A model generated the notes under the pieces. The model ran no database searches and had not been told where the DNA came from. It saw only the letters and a program-made list of their open reading frames with translations. DNA of 64,000 nt from CAYSUS01 sp964434165. Lineage in GTDB: Bacteria; Planctomycetota; Planctomycetia; Pirellulales; Thermoguttaceae. The position numbers were made by a program, and so were the translations under genes. Location of the stretch: positions 62,001 through 126,000 of the forward strand of contig CAYSUS010000003.1 of assembly GCA_964434165.1 (NCBI GenBank), written 5' to 3'. Within the stretch, counting starts at the first letter, position 1. Each line of letters begins with the position of its first letter. Below are positions 55,862 through 64,000 of the stretch, in pieces.

Positions 55862-56373
55862 AGGGCGGTCCTCCTCTGCGGAAATCGCCGGACGGGCGCG
55901 CCGATTATAGCAGATCGGCACGACCGAGCGGCGGGAGCGCCGACGGCAGGCTCCGGAAAGCCGACGCATCGGATCGGCCCGCGATCGGTGGCCACCCGGC
56001 GCAGGGCGCTGCGGAACCGGCGGCACGAGGGCCTCGGTTCGAAGCGAAGGAGATGCGCGGGGCAGCGGCAGTCCGAAGCCCCGAAGCCGGGCAAGGGGAC
56101 GGCGGCCCCCGGCATGGCGAGGAGTGTCCCCGCCCAGAGGCACTCCCGCCGCCTTGCGTCGAGGGCAAGCCAGACCTCCTCCACGCGCACGTGCGGGCGG
56201 AGGTAATCGACGTGCCATCGCAGGGGCTTGTCGGTTCGCAGATGCCTTCCCACGCGCGCGGCCAGCCCTCCGGGGCCGAACGCGCTTCCGAGAAACACGT
56301 ACCACCCCGGCACCACCCGCATCGGCCCCAGCCGGCCGACCGCGACGCGGGTCTCGCGCTCCGCGGCGAACAC
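55858..56373 (-). CDS. DUF123 / GIY-YIG-like nuclease-family protein
   Basis: The family pattern is clear: VGRLGPMRVVPGWYVFLGSA, FGPGGLAARVGRHLR, LRWHVDYLRPHV, ECLWAGTLLAMPGAAVPLPG, FGASDCRCPAHLLRF. The family is a small GIY-YIG-related nuclease fold of unknown role. The listed start is GTG 56373, but the usual N-terminal PGTYALV lies in frame just upstream without an ATG, GTG or TTG, so CTG near 56412 may be the true start or the 5' end is damaged. The C-terminal 60 residues are unlike the family. Stop and next start overlap by ATGA. Confidence 0.65.
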   Translation of the reverse strand: MFAAERETRVAVGRLGPMRVVPGWYVFLGSAFGPGGLAARVGRHLRTDKPLRWHVDYLRPHVRVEEVWLALDARRRECLWAGTLLAMPGAAVPLPGFGASDCRCPAHLLRFEPRPSCRRFRSALRRVATDRGPIRCVGFPEPAVGAPAARSCRSAIIGAPVRRFPQRRTAL

Positions 56374-56454
56374 GAGGGCGTAGGTGCCGGGCTGTGGGGG
56401 GAGATCTGTCAGAGGGGCGTCGGTGTGGCTGGAGGAACGGAACTACGAGTAGGA

Positions 56455-56560
56455 GGGAACCACGGATGGCCCGGACGACACGGCCAGGAGACCGTGCATA
56501 CGTACTAACGTCGCATCCGTGTGATCCGTATGGTCCGTGCTATCCGTGTTCTCCCCCCTG
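56455..56560. repeat. CACGGA/ATCCGTG-type junction repeat
   Basis: ACCACGGATGGCCCGGACGA at about 56459, then ATCCGTGTGATCCGTATGG and TCCGTGCTATCCGTG at 56515-56549. A short-period array (about 9-10 nt) in two orientations. It lies upstream of the DUF123 gene and downstream of the MFS gene. Confidence 0.6.
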
Positions 56561-56621
56561 CTATGCACGTCGTCGCTGGGTTGCGAAATCCGTCGGAAGC
56601 TGCCGTCGGGTCGGCCAGGCG

Positions 56622-58079
56622 TCACTCCGGATTCGGCTCTTCGGGGGCGGGCTCGCCCTGTTGCTCCTCGGGTGCCGTCACGTCGGCGGGCGAGACGCCG
56701 GCCGCCGGTTCCGCGGCCTCCACGCCCTCGACTGACTCCTCGGGCTTCTCGGCCGCAACGCTGTCATGGAAGAGGACGATGAACAGGATCATCAATGCGG
56801 CTGAGCCCAGCGTCATGACGCGCCAGACCGGGGTCCAATCGACGACCTTCTTGGTCTCCTCCTCGGCAGGTTTGGCTTCGCCTTCTTCGGCGTCCTTGGC
56901 GGGTTCGGCAGCGGTCTCCATCTTCTCGGATTCCGCTTCCGTCTCGGTTGCGGCGACGGCGACCTCCTTCGTGTTCTTCTCGATCAGCCCATCGACAATG
57001 AAGTTGCCGATGATCGTTCCTATCCCGAAGGTCATCAGGAACATCACCCCCTGGGCCTGGGCCCGGAGCTTTGGTGGCGCCTTCTTGTCCACGTACACCT
57101 GCCCGCCCACGAAGAAGAAACCGAAGATCAGCCCGTGCACGAGGATCGCCACGAAGTACAGCGCCGTGATGCCGTACATGTCGCCCAGCAGGAACGCCGC
57201 GTATCGGACGGTGAGGGCGACCAGGCCGAGGACGATGGTCCAGCGGATGCCGACCGCGGCCAGCACGATGGGAACCAGCAGCATGAAGAAGATCTCGGCG
57301 AACTGGCCCAGATTCATCGTCAGCGTCAGGTAATCGAACCCCTTGTCTTTGAGGAACTGCGATCCGTAGTTGAAGTAGGCCGCGAAGGGAATCATCACCA
57401 GCATCGAAAGGACGATGTACACCGAGAAGTAGAAGCTCTTCATGAGCGAAAGGGCGCGAAGGCCGAGGGCGTCGATCAGCGAGGCCTTCTCCCCCTTCGC
57501 CGCGGCCGGCGTGTTCGGCAGGGTCAGCGCCAGAACGGCCCCGGCCAGGCTCACGCCAGCGCCGCAGAACATCGGCATGTTCGAGGCGTCAAAGACTTTC
57601 TTATCTGCGCCGAGAAGATTGACGGCGATCAGGCTGAAGAGAGCGGAGCAGACCCAGCCGAACGAGCCGAACGCACGGATCCTCGGAAACTCCTCCGTCG
57701 GGGCGTGCGACATGGCGATCGCGCTGGTAAGGCCCCAAGTGGGCATGTAGCACAGCATCTGAAGCAGCAGCAGCACGAATACGACCGCTGGGCTCGTCAC
57801 GCTCGCCGCCGCCAACAGAAGAACGCCGCACGCCAGGTTGAGCACGAACAGCACTTGCTGGCCAGCGAAGTGCCGGTCGGCGATCATGCCGATGATCGGC
57901 GAGGTCAGACAGCCCAGGGCCATCGTGCTGAGAATCCAAGGCCGGTAGGCGCCGACCCCGAGTTGATCGAGATACGCCGCCAGCGGCACCCACCATACGG
58001 CGACCATCATGTACTGCAAGAACATCATCCCGCTGAGTTGGATGCGGACGCCCAGGGGCATGGCTTTCGACTCGCTCAT
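56622..58079 (-). CDS. MFS nucleoside:H+ symporter-like permease
   Basis: The preferred start is ATG 58079 (MSESKAM), with GAGGTG 7 nt upstream; GTG 58088 is also in frame. The 485-residue protein has twelve membrane segments of NupG/XapB type: LSGMMFLQYMMVAVWWVPLA, LTSPIIGMIADRHFAGQQVL, APTEEFPRIRAFGSFGWV, FGFFFVGGQVYVDKKAPPKL. A Glu-rich cytoplasmic loop lies between helices 11 and 12, and the C-terminus is acidic. Relatives carry nucleosides with protons. It is 60 nt after the SDR gene on the same strand, so the two may work together. Confidence 0.85.
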   Translation of the reverse strand: MSESKAMPLGVRIQLSGMMFLQYMMVAVWWVPLAAYLDQLGVGAYRPWILSTMALGCLTSPIIGMIADRHFAGQQVLFVLNLACGVLLLAAASVTSPAVVFVLLLLQMLCYMPTWGLTSAIAMSHAPTEEFPRIRAFGSFGWVCSALFSLIAVNLLGADKKVFDASNMPMFCGAGVSLAGAVLALTLPNTPAAAKGEKASLIDALGLRALSLMKSFYFSVYIVLSMLVMIPFAAYFNYGSQFLKDKGFDYLTLTMNLGQFAEIFFMLLVPIVLAAVGIRWTIVLGLVALTVRYAAFLLGDMYGITALYFVAILVHGLIFGFFFVGGQVYVDKKAPPKLRAQAQGVMFLMTFGIGTIIGNFIVDGLIEKNTKEVAVAATETEAESEKMETAAEPAKDAEEGEAKPAEEETKKVVDWTPVWRVMTLGSAALMILFIVLFHDSVAAEKPEESVEGVEAAEPAAGVSPADVTAPEEQQGEPAPEEPNPE

Positions 58080-58139
58080 TCGCGGCACCTCATGGAGTTT
58101 GGCGAGGGGTGGGAATTGATTTGGTGGGCGGCTAAGTGC

Positions 58140-58898
58140 CTAATGCATGGCCAGGCCGCCGGAGACGTCGACCGTGGCGCCGGTCATGTAGCTCGCGCGC
58201 TCCGAGGCGAGGAACGCGACCACGTCGGCAATCTCCTGCGTCTTGCCCATCCGCCCCAGCGGGACTCGCTTGTTGAAGGCGTCGGGATCGGCGGCCACGG
58301 CCTCGGCGATCATCTCGGTGAGCATCAGCCCCGGGGCCACGCAGTTGACCGTGAAACCCTTGGGGGCCAGTTCCCGGGCCAGCGAGATCGTCAATCCGAC
58401 GACGCCCATCTTACTGGAGTCGTAGGCGCTCTTGCCACTACGGCTGCCCCGAAAAGCCGCCTGGGAGGAGATGTTCACGATCCGGCCGGTCTGGCCGGCT
58501 GCCTCGAGCCGGGCGACGAACTCTCGGCAGCAGCGGAACGTGCCGACCAGGTTCACGTCCACGGCCTGCATGAAGACCTCGCTGGCCAGCTCGGCCGCGG
58601 GGCCCACCGGGCAGCAGGCGGCGTTGTTGACCAGCACGTTGATGGGTCCGAATTCCGCCTCCACCGCGGCGAACATGGCCGAAACGTCCTCGTCCCGGGT
58701 GATGTCGCCCGCGACCGGCATGCCGATGCCGTCGCGGAGGCGGATGGCCTCGACGACCGCCTCGGCCTCCTCCGGCTTGGTGCGGTAGTTGACCGCCACC
58801 CGGGCCCCTTCGGTCGCCAGGGTCGCGGCGATCGTCCGTCCCAGGCCCGTGGCCGCCCCGGTCACCAGCGCGGTCTTGCCGGACAGTTCCAGATTCAT
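58140..58898 (-). CDS. short-chain dehydrogenase/reductase (FabG-like)
   Basis: The start ATG 58898 has GAGGAG upstream. The 252-residue protein has TGAATGLGRTIA (cofactor loop), NNAA, NISSQAAFRG, the Tyr/Lys pair in AYDSSKMG and VDVSGGLA. NNAA in place of NNAG and the AYDSSK motif show it is a separate SDR and not the housekeeping FabG. Next to the nucleoside-type permease, a sugar or polyol dehydrogenase is plausible; the substrate is not determined. Confidence 0.9.
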   Translation of the reverse strand: MNLELSGKTALVTGAATGLGRTIAATLATEGARVAVNYRTKPEEAEAVVEAIRLRDGIGMPVAGDITRDEDVSAMFAAVEAEFGPINVLVNNAACCPVGPAAELASEVFMQAVDVNLVGTFRCCREFVARLEAAGQTGRIVNISSQAAFRGSRSGKSAYDSSKMGVVGLTISLARELAPKGFTVNCVAPGLMLTEMIAEAVAADPDAFNKRVPLGRMGKTQEIADVVAFLASERASYMTGATVDVSGGLAMH

Positions 58899-59281
58899 GC
58901 GGTTCTCCTCCGGCAGCCGGCCGCCTTCCGGGCTGATCGGCTGCGGTGGCGGCCTGGGCAGCCCCCTATCTTGCGCCACGGGGCCGGGTTTGGCCAGAGG
59001 TTGCCGACGCCGCCTGCGAGCCGGCCCGACGCGGACGGATCGCAACGCGTCGGCCCGACGTGCCGGATGACCGGACTGGCCGTGGAGCGAGAGCGCTTGG
59101 CCCGGGCCGGGGCCACGGGGGAGGGCGTCGCTCGGCAGCGCGGCGGCGGGCATGCCGTGGCGGCCCCGGATCCCGGCCGAGCGACCGGGCGATTCCGTTG
59201 GGCCAGATCGACTGTGAGAAGGCCGGCCGCGCGGCCCATGCTCCGCCCGGCCCGACCCGGCGCGGGGCGGCAGATCGCGAC
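58899..59281. other. intergenic region, about 380 bp
   Basis: GC-rich, with only random open frames. I see no promoter, hairpin or gene that I could support apart from the SDR ribosome site at its left end. Confidence 0.4.
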
Positions 59282-61579
59282 TTACTCCCCGTCGCTCAAT
59301 CCCAGGCGCGACAGCCAGCGGCCGCGGGCGGGCTTGGCCGGCGGGTCCGACGGTCCCGCGTCACTCTCGCCCGACGGCGGAAGCGAGCGTTTCCTCTCGT
59401 CCAGCTCGGCACGCTCGCGCGCGATCTTGGCCCGCTCGATAGAGATGTCGATCTCGGCCTGGCGGAGCTTCGCCTTCCATTCCTCTTCGAGCTTGCGCAG
59501 GCTCTCGCGCTGCTCGCAGATGATCTCGTCCTTGTCGAGCACCTCGCCGAGTGCCGCGGCCCCCACGGCGACCGAGCCGAGGTTGGCGCTCTGGTCCTCC
59601 AGCAGCCGGCGCATCTCTTCCAGTTCCTCTTCCTTGGCATAAAGTGCCGATTCGGTGGTCCGGAGCACCTCGTTGATTTTCAGGCGCTCCGCGCGTCGCT
59701 CCTCGTCCACGTCGTCGCCGTCCTCGGCCTCCAGGGCGGCCAGGATGCGCCGCTTCTGGGCCTCCCAATCCATGGCGCCCCCGCCGCCCCCGCCTGCCGG
59801 CGCGGAACCGCCGCCTCGGCCTTCACTGAGCTGCTTCTTGAGCGACTCGTTCTGGGCTTTGAGCTGGCGGAGGTCGTCCATGGCCATCTCGTAACGCCGC
59901 TGGTACTCCTCGACCTGCTCGTTCGGCTCGGCCGAAGCCGGGGCCGCGGCGAGCCGCCCTTCCATGTCTTCGAGGCGATCGAGGAGGGAATCGCGCTCTG
60001 CGCGAAGCTGCGCGAGCTCCTGCGGGTCGGCGCCTTCGGCCGGGGACGACTCCAGTTGCTGGCGCAGCTCCTCGTGCTCGCGGCGGAGCGTGTCCGCCTC
60101 CGCGGCCAGGCTCTCCTCGCGACCCCGGGCGTCCGCAAGCTGCTCGGACAGCTCGGCGATCCGACGCCGCTCCGCCTCGCCCGCGGCGCCTGACTCTCCT
60201 TGTTGAGCCCGGGCGGCCTCCAGCTCCGCGCTCAGCTCCGACTGCCGCCTCCGCGACGCCTCCAGGGCGGATTCGAGCTCGGCCACGCCGCCCCGCGCGT
60301 TCTCGACCTCGGCGCTGAGCTCCGCGTGCCGCTTTCGAGCGGCCTGAAGCTGCACGTCCTGTTCGGCCGCGCGCTGCCGGAACTCCTCCAGGGCGACCGT
60401 CAACTCCGATTCCCGCTTGCGTGCCGTCGCCAGCTCCTCGGCCTGAAGCTCGAGCGCGCGTGTCCGCTCGGCCAGTTCGCGCTCCAGCGGCATGTGCGCG
60501 GTGCGCTCTTGCTCGAGCTGTTCGGCCTGTTGACGCAGCTCCTGCTCGAGCCGGTCGCGTTCCTGCCGGACGACGTGGAGCTGCTTCTCCAACTGCCCCA
60601 ACTGCCCGGCGTCGAGCTGTGCCAGGTTCTCCAGTTCGGCCCGGCGCCGATCCAGCTCCTTCAGTTGGGCGGCGTGCTGGGCCTTGAGCTCACGGGCGAT
60701 CCGCTGCCGCTGGACCCGCGTGTCGGCCTCGCGCGCGGCAAGCTGCTCGGCCCGGGCGTCCAGCTCCGCCAGGCGCTCCTGGAGGCGCTCCCGCAGGGAG
60801 GTCGTCTGCTCGAGCTCCGCTTCGAGCTGCTTCTGGGCCTGAGCCGCGGCCTGCTGGGCCTTCCCGGCTTGGGCCTCGGCCGTCTCGATCTCCACGCGCC
60901 GCGCCTGGAGGTCTGCGGCCCGCTGCTCCAACTGCCTGGTCTGGGCGGCGTACTGGGCCTTGAGCTCTCGGGCGATCCGCTGCCGCTGGACCCGCGTGTC
61001 GGCCTCGCGCGCGGCAAGCTGTTCGGCCCGGGCGTCCAGCTCCGCCAGGCGCTCCTGGAGCCGCGCGCGATGCGCCGCCGCCTGCTCCGCGTCGGCCTGG
61101 TGTTGCCGGTGGGCCAGGGCGACGGCCTGGCGGGCTTTCTCGAGCTCCGCCTCCGAAGCCTCGATCTCCCGACGCCGGGCTTCCAGGTCGGCGGAGCGCT
61201 GGTCCAACTCCTGGGACTGGGCGGCGATCCGCTGCGATACACCCTCCTGCTGCTGCGCCGCCTCGCGGAGCGCCGTCTCCCATTCCGCGCGCCGCGCGTC
61301 GAGTTCCGCCTTGAGCTGGGCCAGGCTTTCCCCCTGGGCGGCGAACTCCTGGCGCTGACGCTCCAGGAGCGCGCGGGTCTCGGCGGTGTCGTGCCGATCG
61401 CGCGCGAGCTGGGCGGCGATCTGTTCGATGCCCGCCGCCATCTCCGTCTCGATCTGGCCGAGGCGGGTCTTCTGCGCAGCGAGGAAGTCCTGGAACCGGG
61501 CGCGTTGCCGGTTCAGCGCATCCTGGAACTGACCGGCCCAGCTCTCATCGGACAAGATGGGGGAGGACGGAGCTTCCAT
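59282..61579 (-). CDS. long coiled-coil protein
   Basis: The 765-residue protein is almost wholly coiled coil, rich in Ala, Glu, Gln, Arg and Leu (ETRALLERQRQEFAAQGESL, LQERLAELDARAEQLAAREA). It has no membrane segment or signal peptide. A Gly-rich hinge (about residues 585-600, GGGSAPAGGGGGG) divides it from a shorter C-terminal coil. The segment LQERLAELDARAEQLAAREA with its flank occurs twice nearly identically, from a DNA duplication. Such proteins often organise the cell (filament-like) or scaffold. The family is not identified. Confidence 0.8.
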   Translation of the reverse strand: MEAPSSPILSDESWAGQFQDALNRQRARFQDFLAAQKTRLGQIETEMAAGIEQIAAQLARDRHDTAETRALLERQRQEFAAQGESLAQLKAELDARRAEWETALREAAQQQEGVSQRIAAQSQELDQRSADLEARRREIEASEAELEKARQAVALAHRQHQADAEQAAAHRARLQERLAELDARAEQLAAREADTRVQRQRIARELKAQYAAQTRQLEQRAADLQARRVEIETAEAQAGKAQQAAAQAQKQLEAELEQTTSLRERLQERLAELDARAEQLAAREADTRVQRQRIARELKAQHAAQLKELDRRRAELENLAQLDAGQLGQLEKQLHVVRQERDRLEQELRQQAEQLEQERTAHMPLERELAERTRALELQAEELATARKRESELTVALEEFRQRAAEQDVQLQAARKRHAELSAEVENARGGVAELESALEASRRRQSELSAELEAARAQQGESGAAGEAERRRIAELSEQLADARGREESLAAEADTLRREHEELRQQLESSPAEGADPQELAQLRAERDSLLDRLEDMEGRLAAAPASAEPNEQVEEYQRRYEMAMDDLRQLKAQNESLKKQLSEGRGGGSAPAGGGGGGAMDWEAQKRRILAALEAEDGDDVDEERRAERLKINEVLRTTESALYAKEEELEEMRRLLEDQSANLGSVAVGAAALGEVLDKDEIICEQRESLRKLEEEWKAKLRQAEIDISIERAKIARERAELDERKRSLPPSGESDAGPSDPPAKPARGRWLSRLGLSDGE
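60667..61062. repeat. nearly identical 120-bp direct duplication in the coiled-coil gene
   Basis: About 118 nt at 60667-60785 recur at 60943-61060 with only a few base changes (for example GTGCTGG against GTACTGG, CTCACGG against CTCTCGG, CTGCTCGG against CTGTTCGG). The offset is 276 nt, a multiple of 3, so the coiled-coil register and frame are kept. Confidence 0.75.
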
Positions 61580-61995
61580 GGACTCCCATGCAGCGAACCA
61601 GGCGGGCGGGTCCGCGGTGCACCACGGAGCGTGCGACGCCCTGCCGAAGCGGTAATCGCGGGGGGAGCCGAAGCGATGACTCCCTACATCATATACGGCG
61701 CAGCGGCCAGACCGTCAAACGGCCATGCGTTCTGTAACGGTTAGGGCGATCCTGCCCAAGGCGCCGCGCCGCTTCCCGGCGCGAGGGTGGACGGAACAGG
61801 AGTCCGCCGAGATAACGGAGTTCTCTCGGTCCCCTCGGTCGTCTCCGTCTTCCAGGCAGCCAGTCACGCAATGCCCTGTTCACCAAGACGAAGGCAACGA
61901 AGCTCTCCCCGCTCCGTTGCCCCGGTTCACTCCTGTTGGGATTGGCCGCCGGACTGCCCAGAATGGCGGAGTGGTTGTTGCCGCGTGGCTTGGCC
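61580..61995. other. intergenic region with repeat tract, about 415 bp
   Basis: At 61800-61860 there is a tract of CCGAGATAACGGAGTTCTC and TCGGTCCCCTCGGTCGTCTC, related in style to the CACGGA junction repeats. No gene is supported. Confidence 0.5.
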
Positions 61996-63084
61996 TCACT
62001 TGACCTGCTGCATGAATCGCAGGAAGCGGGCCTGGAGCATCGCCCAGTCGCTGCCGAACACCGCCGTGAAGTCCTCCGTGCGCTCGTCGGCGGTGTACTC
62101 GGTGAAGGGCGGGCGCCGGGCGGTCCGCGCAAGGAACTCCGCGTACTTGGCCCGGTCGGTCTCGATCAGGAAGAAGGTCAGCGCCCAGGCCTCGGCGTAG
62201 GCGGCCGCCGGCGCCCGTTCGAACAACTCGTCCGAGGCGATCAGCCCCGCCAGCAGATGCGGCTGGTGGTTTGGCGCCACAAGGCGGCGGAAGTCCTCCA
62301 GCCGTTCCCGGTTGATCCGGTCGCTCAGGCTGGGGTACGATCGGGAGTTGTAAACGCCGGGGGCCTCGAACATCGTGGCGAGTCCCTCGGCGACCCAGAC
62401 CGGCGGGGCCGTGAACCGGCTGTGGATTCCGGTGTTGAACGCCGTTTGATGCGTGGCCTCGTGGATCACCGTGGCGGCGTTCAGCTTCCAATCGGCCGCG
62501 TGGGGACGGCCGCCCCGCGCGTCGAACAGGAGCACGCGGTTGGTGGTGAGCGAGTAGTAGCCCATCACGCCGCCGCCCACCGGGAGGCCGCGCTTGGCCG
62601 AGTACTGCTGGAACTCCCCCTGATTCCGGCAGACGATTCCGATTAAAGGGAAGGCGGGCTCGGCGAGCTTGAAACCCCGCACCGTGAAGTACTGGACGAA
62701 GGAGCGGTAGAGGTCCTCAAACCGCCCGGCCCAGAGGTCCCTGGTCCCGCGGGGGTGGACGACGAGGTAGTGGCCGGTGCCGGAGACCTCGAAGCCCTTG
62801 CCCATTTCGCGAAGCAGCTCGGCCCGCAGCTCGGAGATTGTAGACGGCGTGAACCGGGCCCCGGTCTTCCTCCAGTCCCGGGCCTTGGCGCGGGGCACCG
62901 TCCACAACTGTCCGTCGCGGCCCAGCAGACGGGCCTGGCGGTCGTCCCAGGAGAGCGGCGTGCCGACCAGCCGGCGACCGTCCAGCGTGACCTCGACCAG
63001 CCAGTGAGGCTCCGCCGCGCCGGCCACGTTGGTCGCGGCCAGGACGATCAGCGCCACCGTCACAATCGCCACGAGGATTCGCAT
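61996..63084 (-). CDS. DUF1570-type secreted zinc metallopeptidase-like protein
   Basis: The 362-residue protein has a signal peptide (residues 1-24), an N-terminal beta part (VEVTLDGRRLVGTPLSWDDR), then the DUF1570 region with LIGIVCRNQGEFQQYSAKRG, GGGVMGYYSLTTNRVLLFD, the zinc motif HEATH (His208, Glu209, His212) and Glu233 in WVAEGLATMFE. These are the features of planctomycete MA-clan peptidases. It lies 108 nt downstream of floA on the same strand. Confidence 0.87.
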   Translation of the reverse strand: MRILVAIVTVALIVLAATNVAGAAEPHWLVEVTLDGRRLVGTPLSWDDRQARLLGRDGQLWTVPRAKARDWRKTGARFTPSTISELRAELLREMGKGFEVSGTGHYLVVHPRGTRDLWAGRFEDLYRSFVQYFTVRGFKLAEPAFPLIGIVCRNQGEFQQYSAKRGLPVGGGVMGYYSLTTNRVLLFDARGGRPHAADWKLNAATVIHEATHQTAFNTGIHSRFTAPPVWVAEGLATMFEAPGVYNSRSYPSLSDRINRERLEDFRRLVAPNHQPHLLAGLIASDELFERAPAAAYAEAWALTFFLIETDRAKYAEFLARTARRPPFTEYTADERTEDFTAVFGSDWAMLQARFLRFMQQVK

Positions 63085-63192
63085 GACCGGCTCCTTGCGG
63101 AAGGCGACGAGGGGACCGCTCCCGCTCGGGGATGTCCCGCTGCAAGAAGTCTAGGTCACGCGCCCGACGTGCCGCCGTGGCAAGCGAAGGCC

Positions 63193-64000
63193 TCACGCCG
63201 GTCCGCTCGCCCCACCTTCGAGGTTGCCCTCGCGGAAGGCCGCCGCCATGGCCTGCGGCACCTCGGCCTCGGCCAGCACGACCTCGGCGCGGTTGCGGGC
63301 CACGGCCGCCTTCATCTCCTGCTCGCGCGCGGTGGCCAGGGCACGCCGCTCCTCGGCCTTGGCCCGGGCGAACCGCGTGTCGGCCTCGGCCTGGTCGGCC
63401 TGGAGCCGGGCGCCGATGTTCTCGCCCACGTCGATGTCGGCGATGTCGATCGACACGATCTCGAACGCCGTCTGCGCGTCGAGCCCGCGCTCCAGCACGG
63501 CCTTCGACACCCGGTCGGGATTCTCCATCACGTCCAGGTGGGTCACCGAGGAGCCGATCGAGGTGATGATCCCCTCGCCCACCCGGGCGATGATCGTGTC
63601 CTCGGTCGCCCCGCCGATCAGCCGCTCGATGTTGGTCCGCACAGTGACCCGGGCGCGGACCCGCAACTCCACGCCGTTCTTGGCGATCGCGCTGAGGTAG
63701 GCCCGGGGCGACTTGCGCGGGTCGGGGCAGTCGATGACCTTGGGGTTGACGCTCGTCTGCACCGCCTCCTGGACGTCGCGGCCGGCCAGGTCGATCGCCG
63801 CGGCGCGGTCGAAGTCGAGGTCGATGTCGGCGCGGTGCGCGGCGATGATCGCCTGGATCACGCGGAGCACGTTGCCGCCGGCCAGGTAATGGGCCTCCAG
63901 GCGCCGCGTGCTGATGCCGGTCTCCCGCTCCGTGCCGATCCCCGCCTGCATGGCCATGATCTTCGCGTGGACGATCAGCTTCGCGTCCACCTGGCGGAAG
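63193..64000 (-). CDS. floA: flotillin-like protein FloA (partial, 5' end off window)
   Basis: FloA organises membrane microdomains. Visible C-terminal 269 residues: RRLEAHYLAGGNVLRVIQAI, RDVQEAVQTSVNPKVIDCP, ARVTVRTNIERLIGGATEDT, IIARVGEGIITSIGSSVTHL, LDAQTAFEIVSIDIADIDVG, then a coiled coil with EADTRFARAKAEERRALATA and ending near AMAAAFREGNL. These are the repeated phrases of the YqfA/FloA family. About 60 N-terminal residues with the membrane hairpin lie past the right edge, where the frame is still open. Confidence 0.95.
   Translation of the reverse strand, partial: FRQVDAKLIVHAKIMAMQAGIGTERETGISTRRLEAHYLAGGNVLRVIQAIIAAHRADIDLDFDRAAAIDLAGRDVQEAVQTSVNPKVIDCPDPRKSPRAYLSAIAKNGVELRVRARVTVRTNIERLIGGATEDTIIARVGEGIITSIGSSVTHLDVMENPDRVSKAVLERGLDAQTAFEIVSIDIADIDVGENIGARLQADQAEADTRFARAKAEERRALATAREQEMKAAVARNRAEVVLAEAEVPQAMAAAFREGNLEGGASGPA

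Overview
The window looks like a chromosomal segment of a GC-rich planctomycete-type bacterium (PVC group). The signs are two secreted sulfatases, a BBP7/Lpg1974-type outer membrane barrel, a methyltransferase–PQQ propeller protein, two MA-clan (DUF1570-like) metallopeptidases, a VIT/VWA protein with a FecR-like N-terminus, FloA, and small proteins carrying the 'FRLRTLF' signature. Strong Shine-Dalgarno sites are present at some genes and absent at many. One run of 10 N at 23834-23843 marks a scaffold join, so this is probably a draft or metagenome assembly. Coding density is high and the third codon position is very GC-rich, so nearly every real gene has long antisense shadow frames.

Layout. 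1-13.5 kb: VIT/VWA protein (C-terminus off the left edge), a small conserved protein, a DUF4105/Lnb lipoprotein, an alpha/beta hydrolase, a YdjM-like membrane protein, a gene-poor kilobase, a sulfatase, the methyltransferase–PQQ protein and a zinc metallopeptidase. 13.6-17.3 kb: cdsA and plsC (phospholipid synthesis), then a divergent secreted thioredoxin-like gene whose redox motif is split by an in-frame TGA (candidate selenocysteine, U-P-P-C), then a relic of a PEP-synthase-like gene. 17.4-23 kb: a three-gene cassette GAF-TM-HlyD / HlyD / PqqD-M50-HlyD. 23-33 kb: a secreted protein broken by the N run, a DUF2088 (LarA-like) protein, a 1141-residue AsmA-like protein, and an MBL-fold hydrolase with an MMPL/RND exporter. 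33-41.5 kb: a hybrid histidine kinase, a membrane protein, a degenerate prepilin peptidase coupled to a two-TM protein, an HtrA-type protease, recA and an ECF-like sigma factor.

41.7-45.6 kb is the housekeeping core: a strong sigma-70-like promoter, then rpmF-fabD-fabG-acpP-fabF. 45.7-64 kb: outer membrane barrel, metallophosphoesterase, GAF/PilZ-like protein, PabA/TrpG amidotransferase, second sulfatase, Tat-exported TIM-barrel protein, decayed REP-associated transposase, Kelch protein overlapping a DUF123 gene, nucleoside-type MFS permease, SDR oxidoreductase, a 765-residue coiled-coil protein with an internal duplication, a second metallopeptidase and the flotillin-like floA, whose N-terminus is off the right edge.

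Several families of short-period or palindromic repeats sit at gene junctions. In at least two places they supply C-terminal codons, and in one place a hairpin lies in frame inside a gene. The most notable observation is the TGA inside the thioredoxin-like CxxC motif, with an open frame on both sides and an 11-bp stem-loop just downstream. No CRISPR array, rRNA or tRNA was seen.
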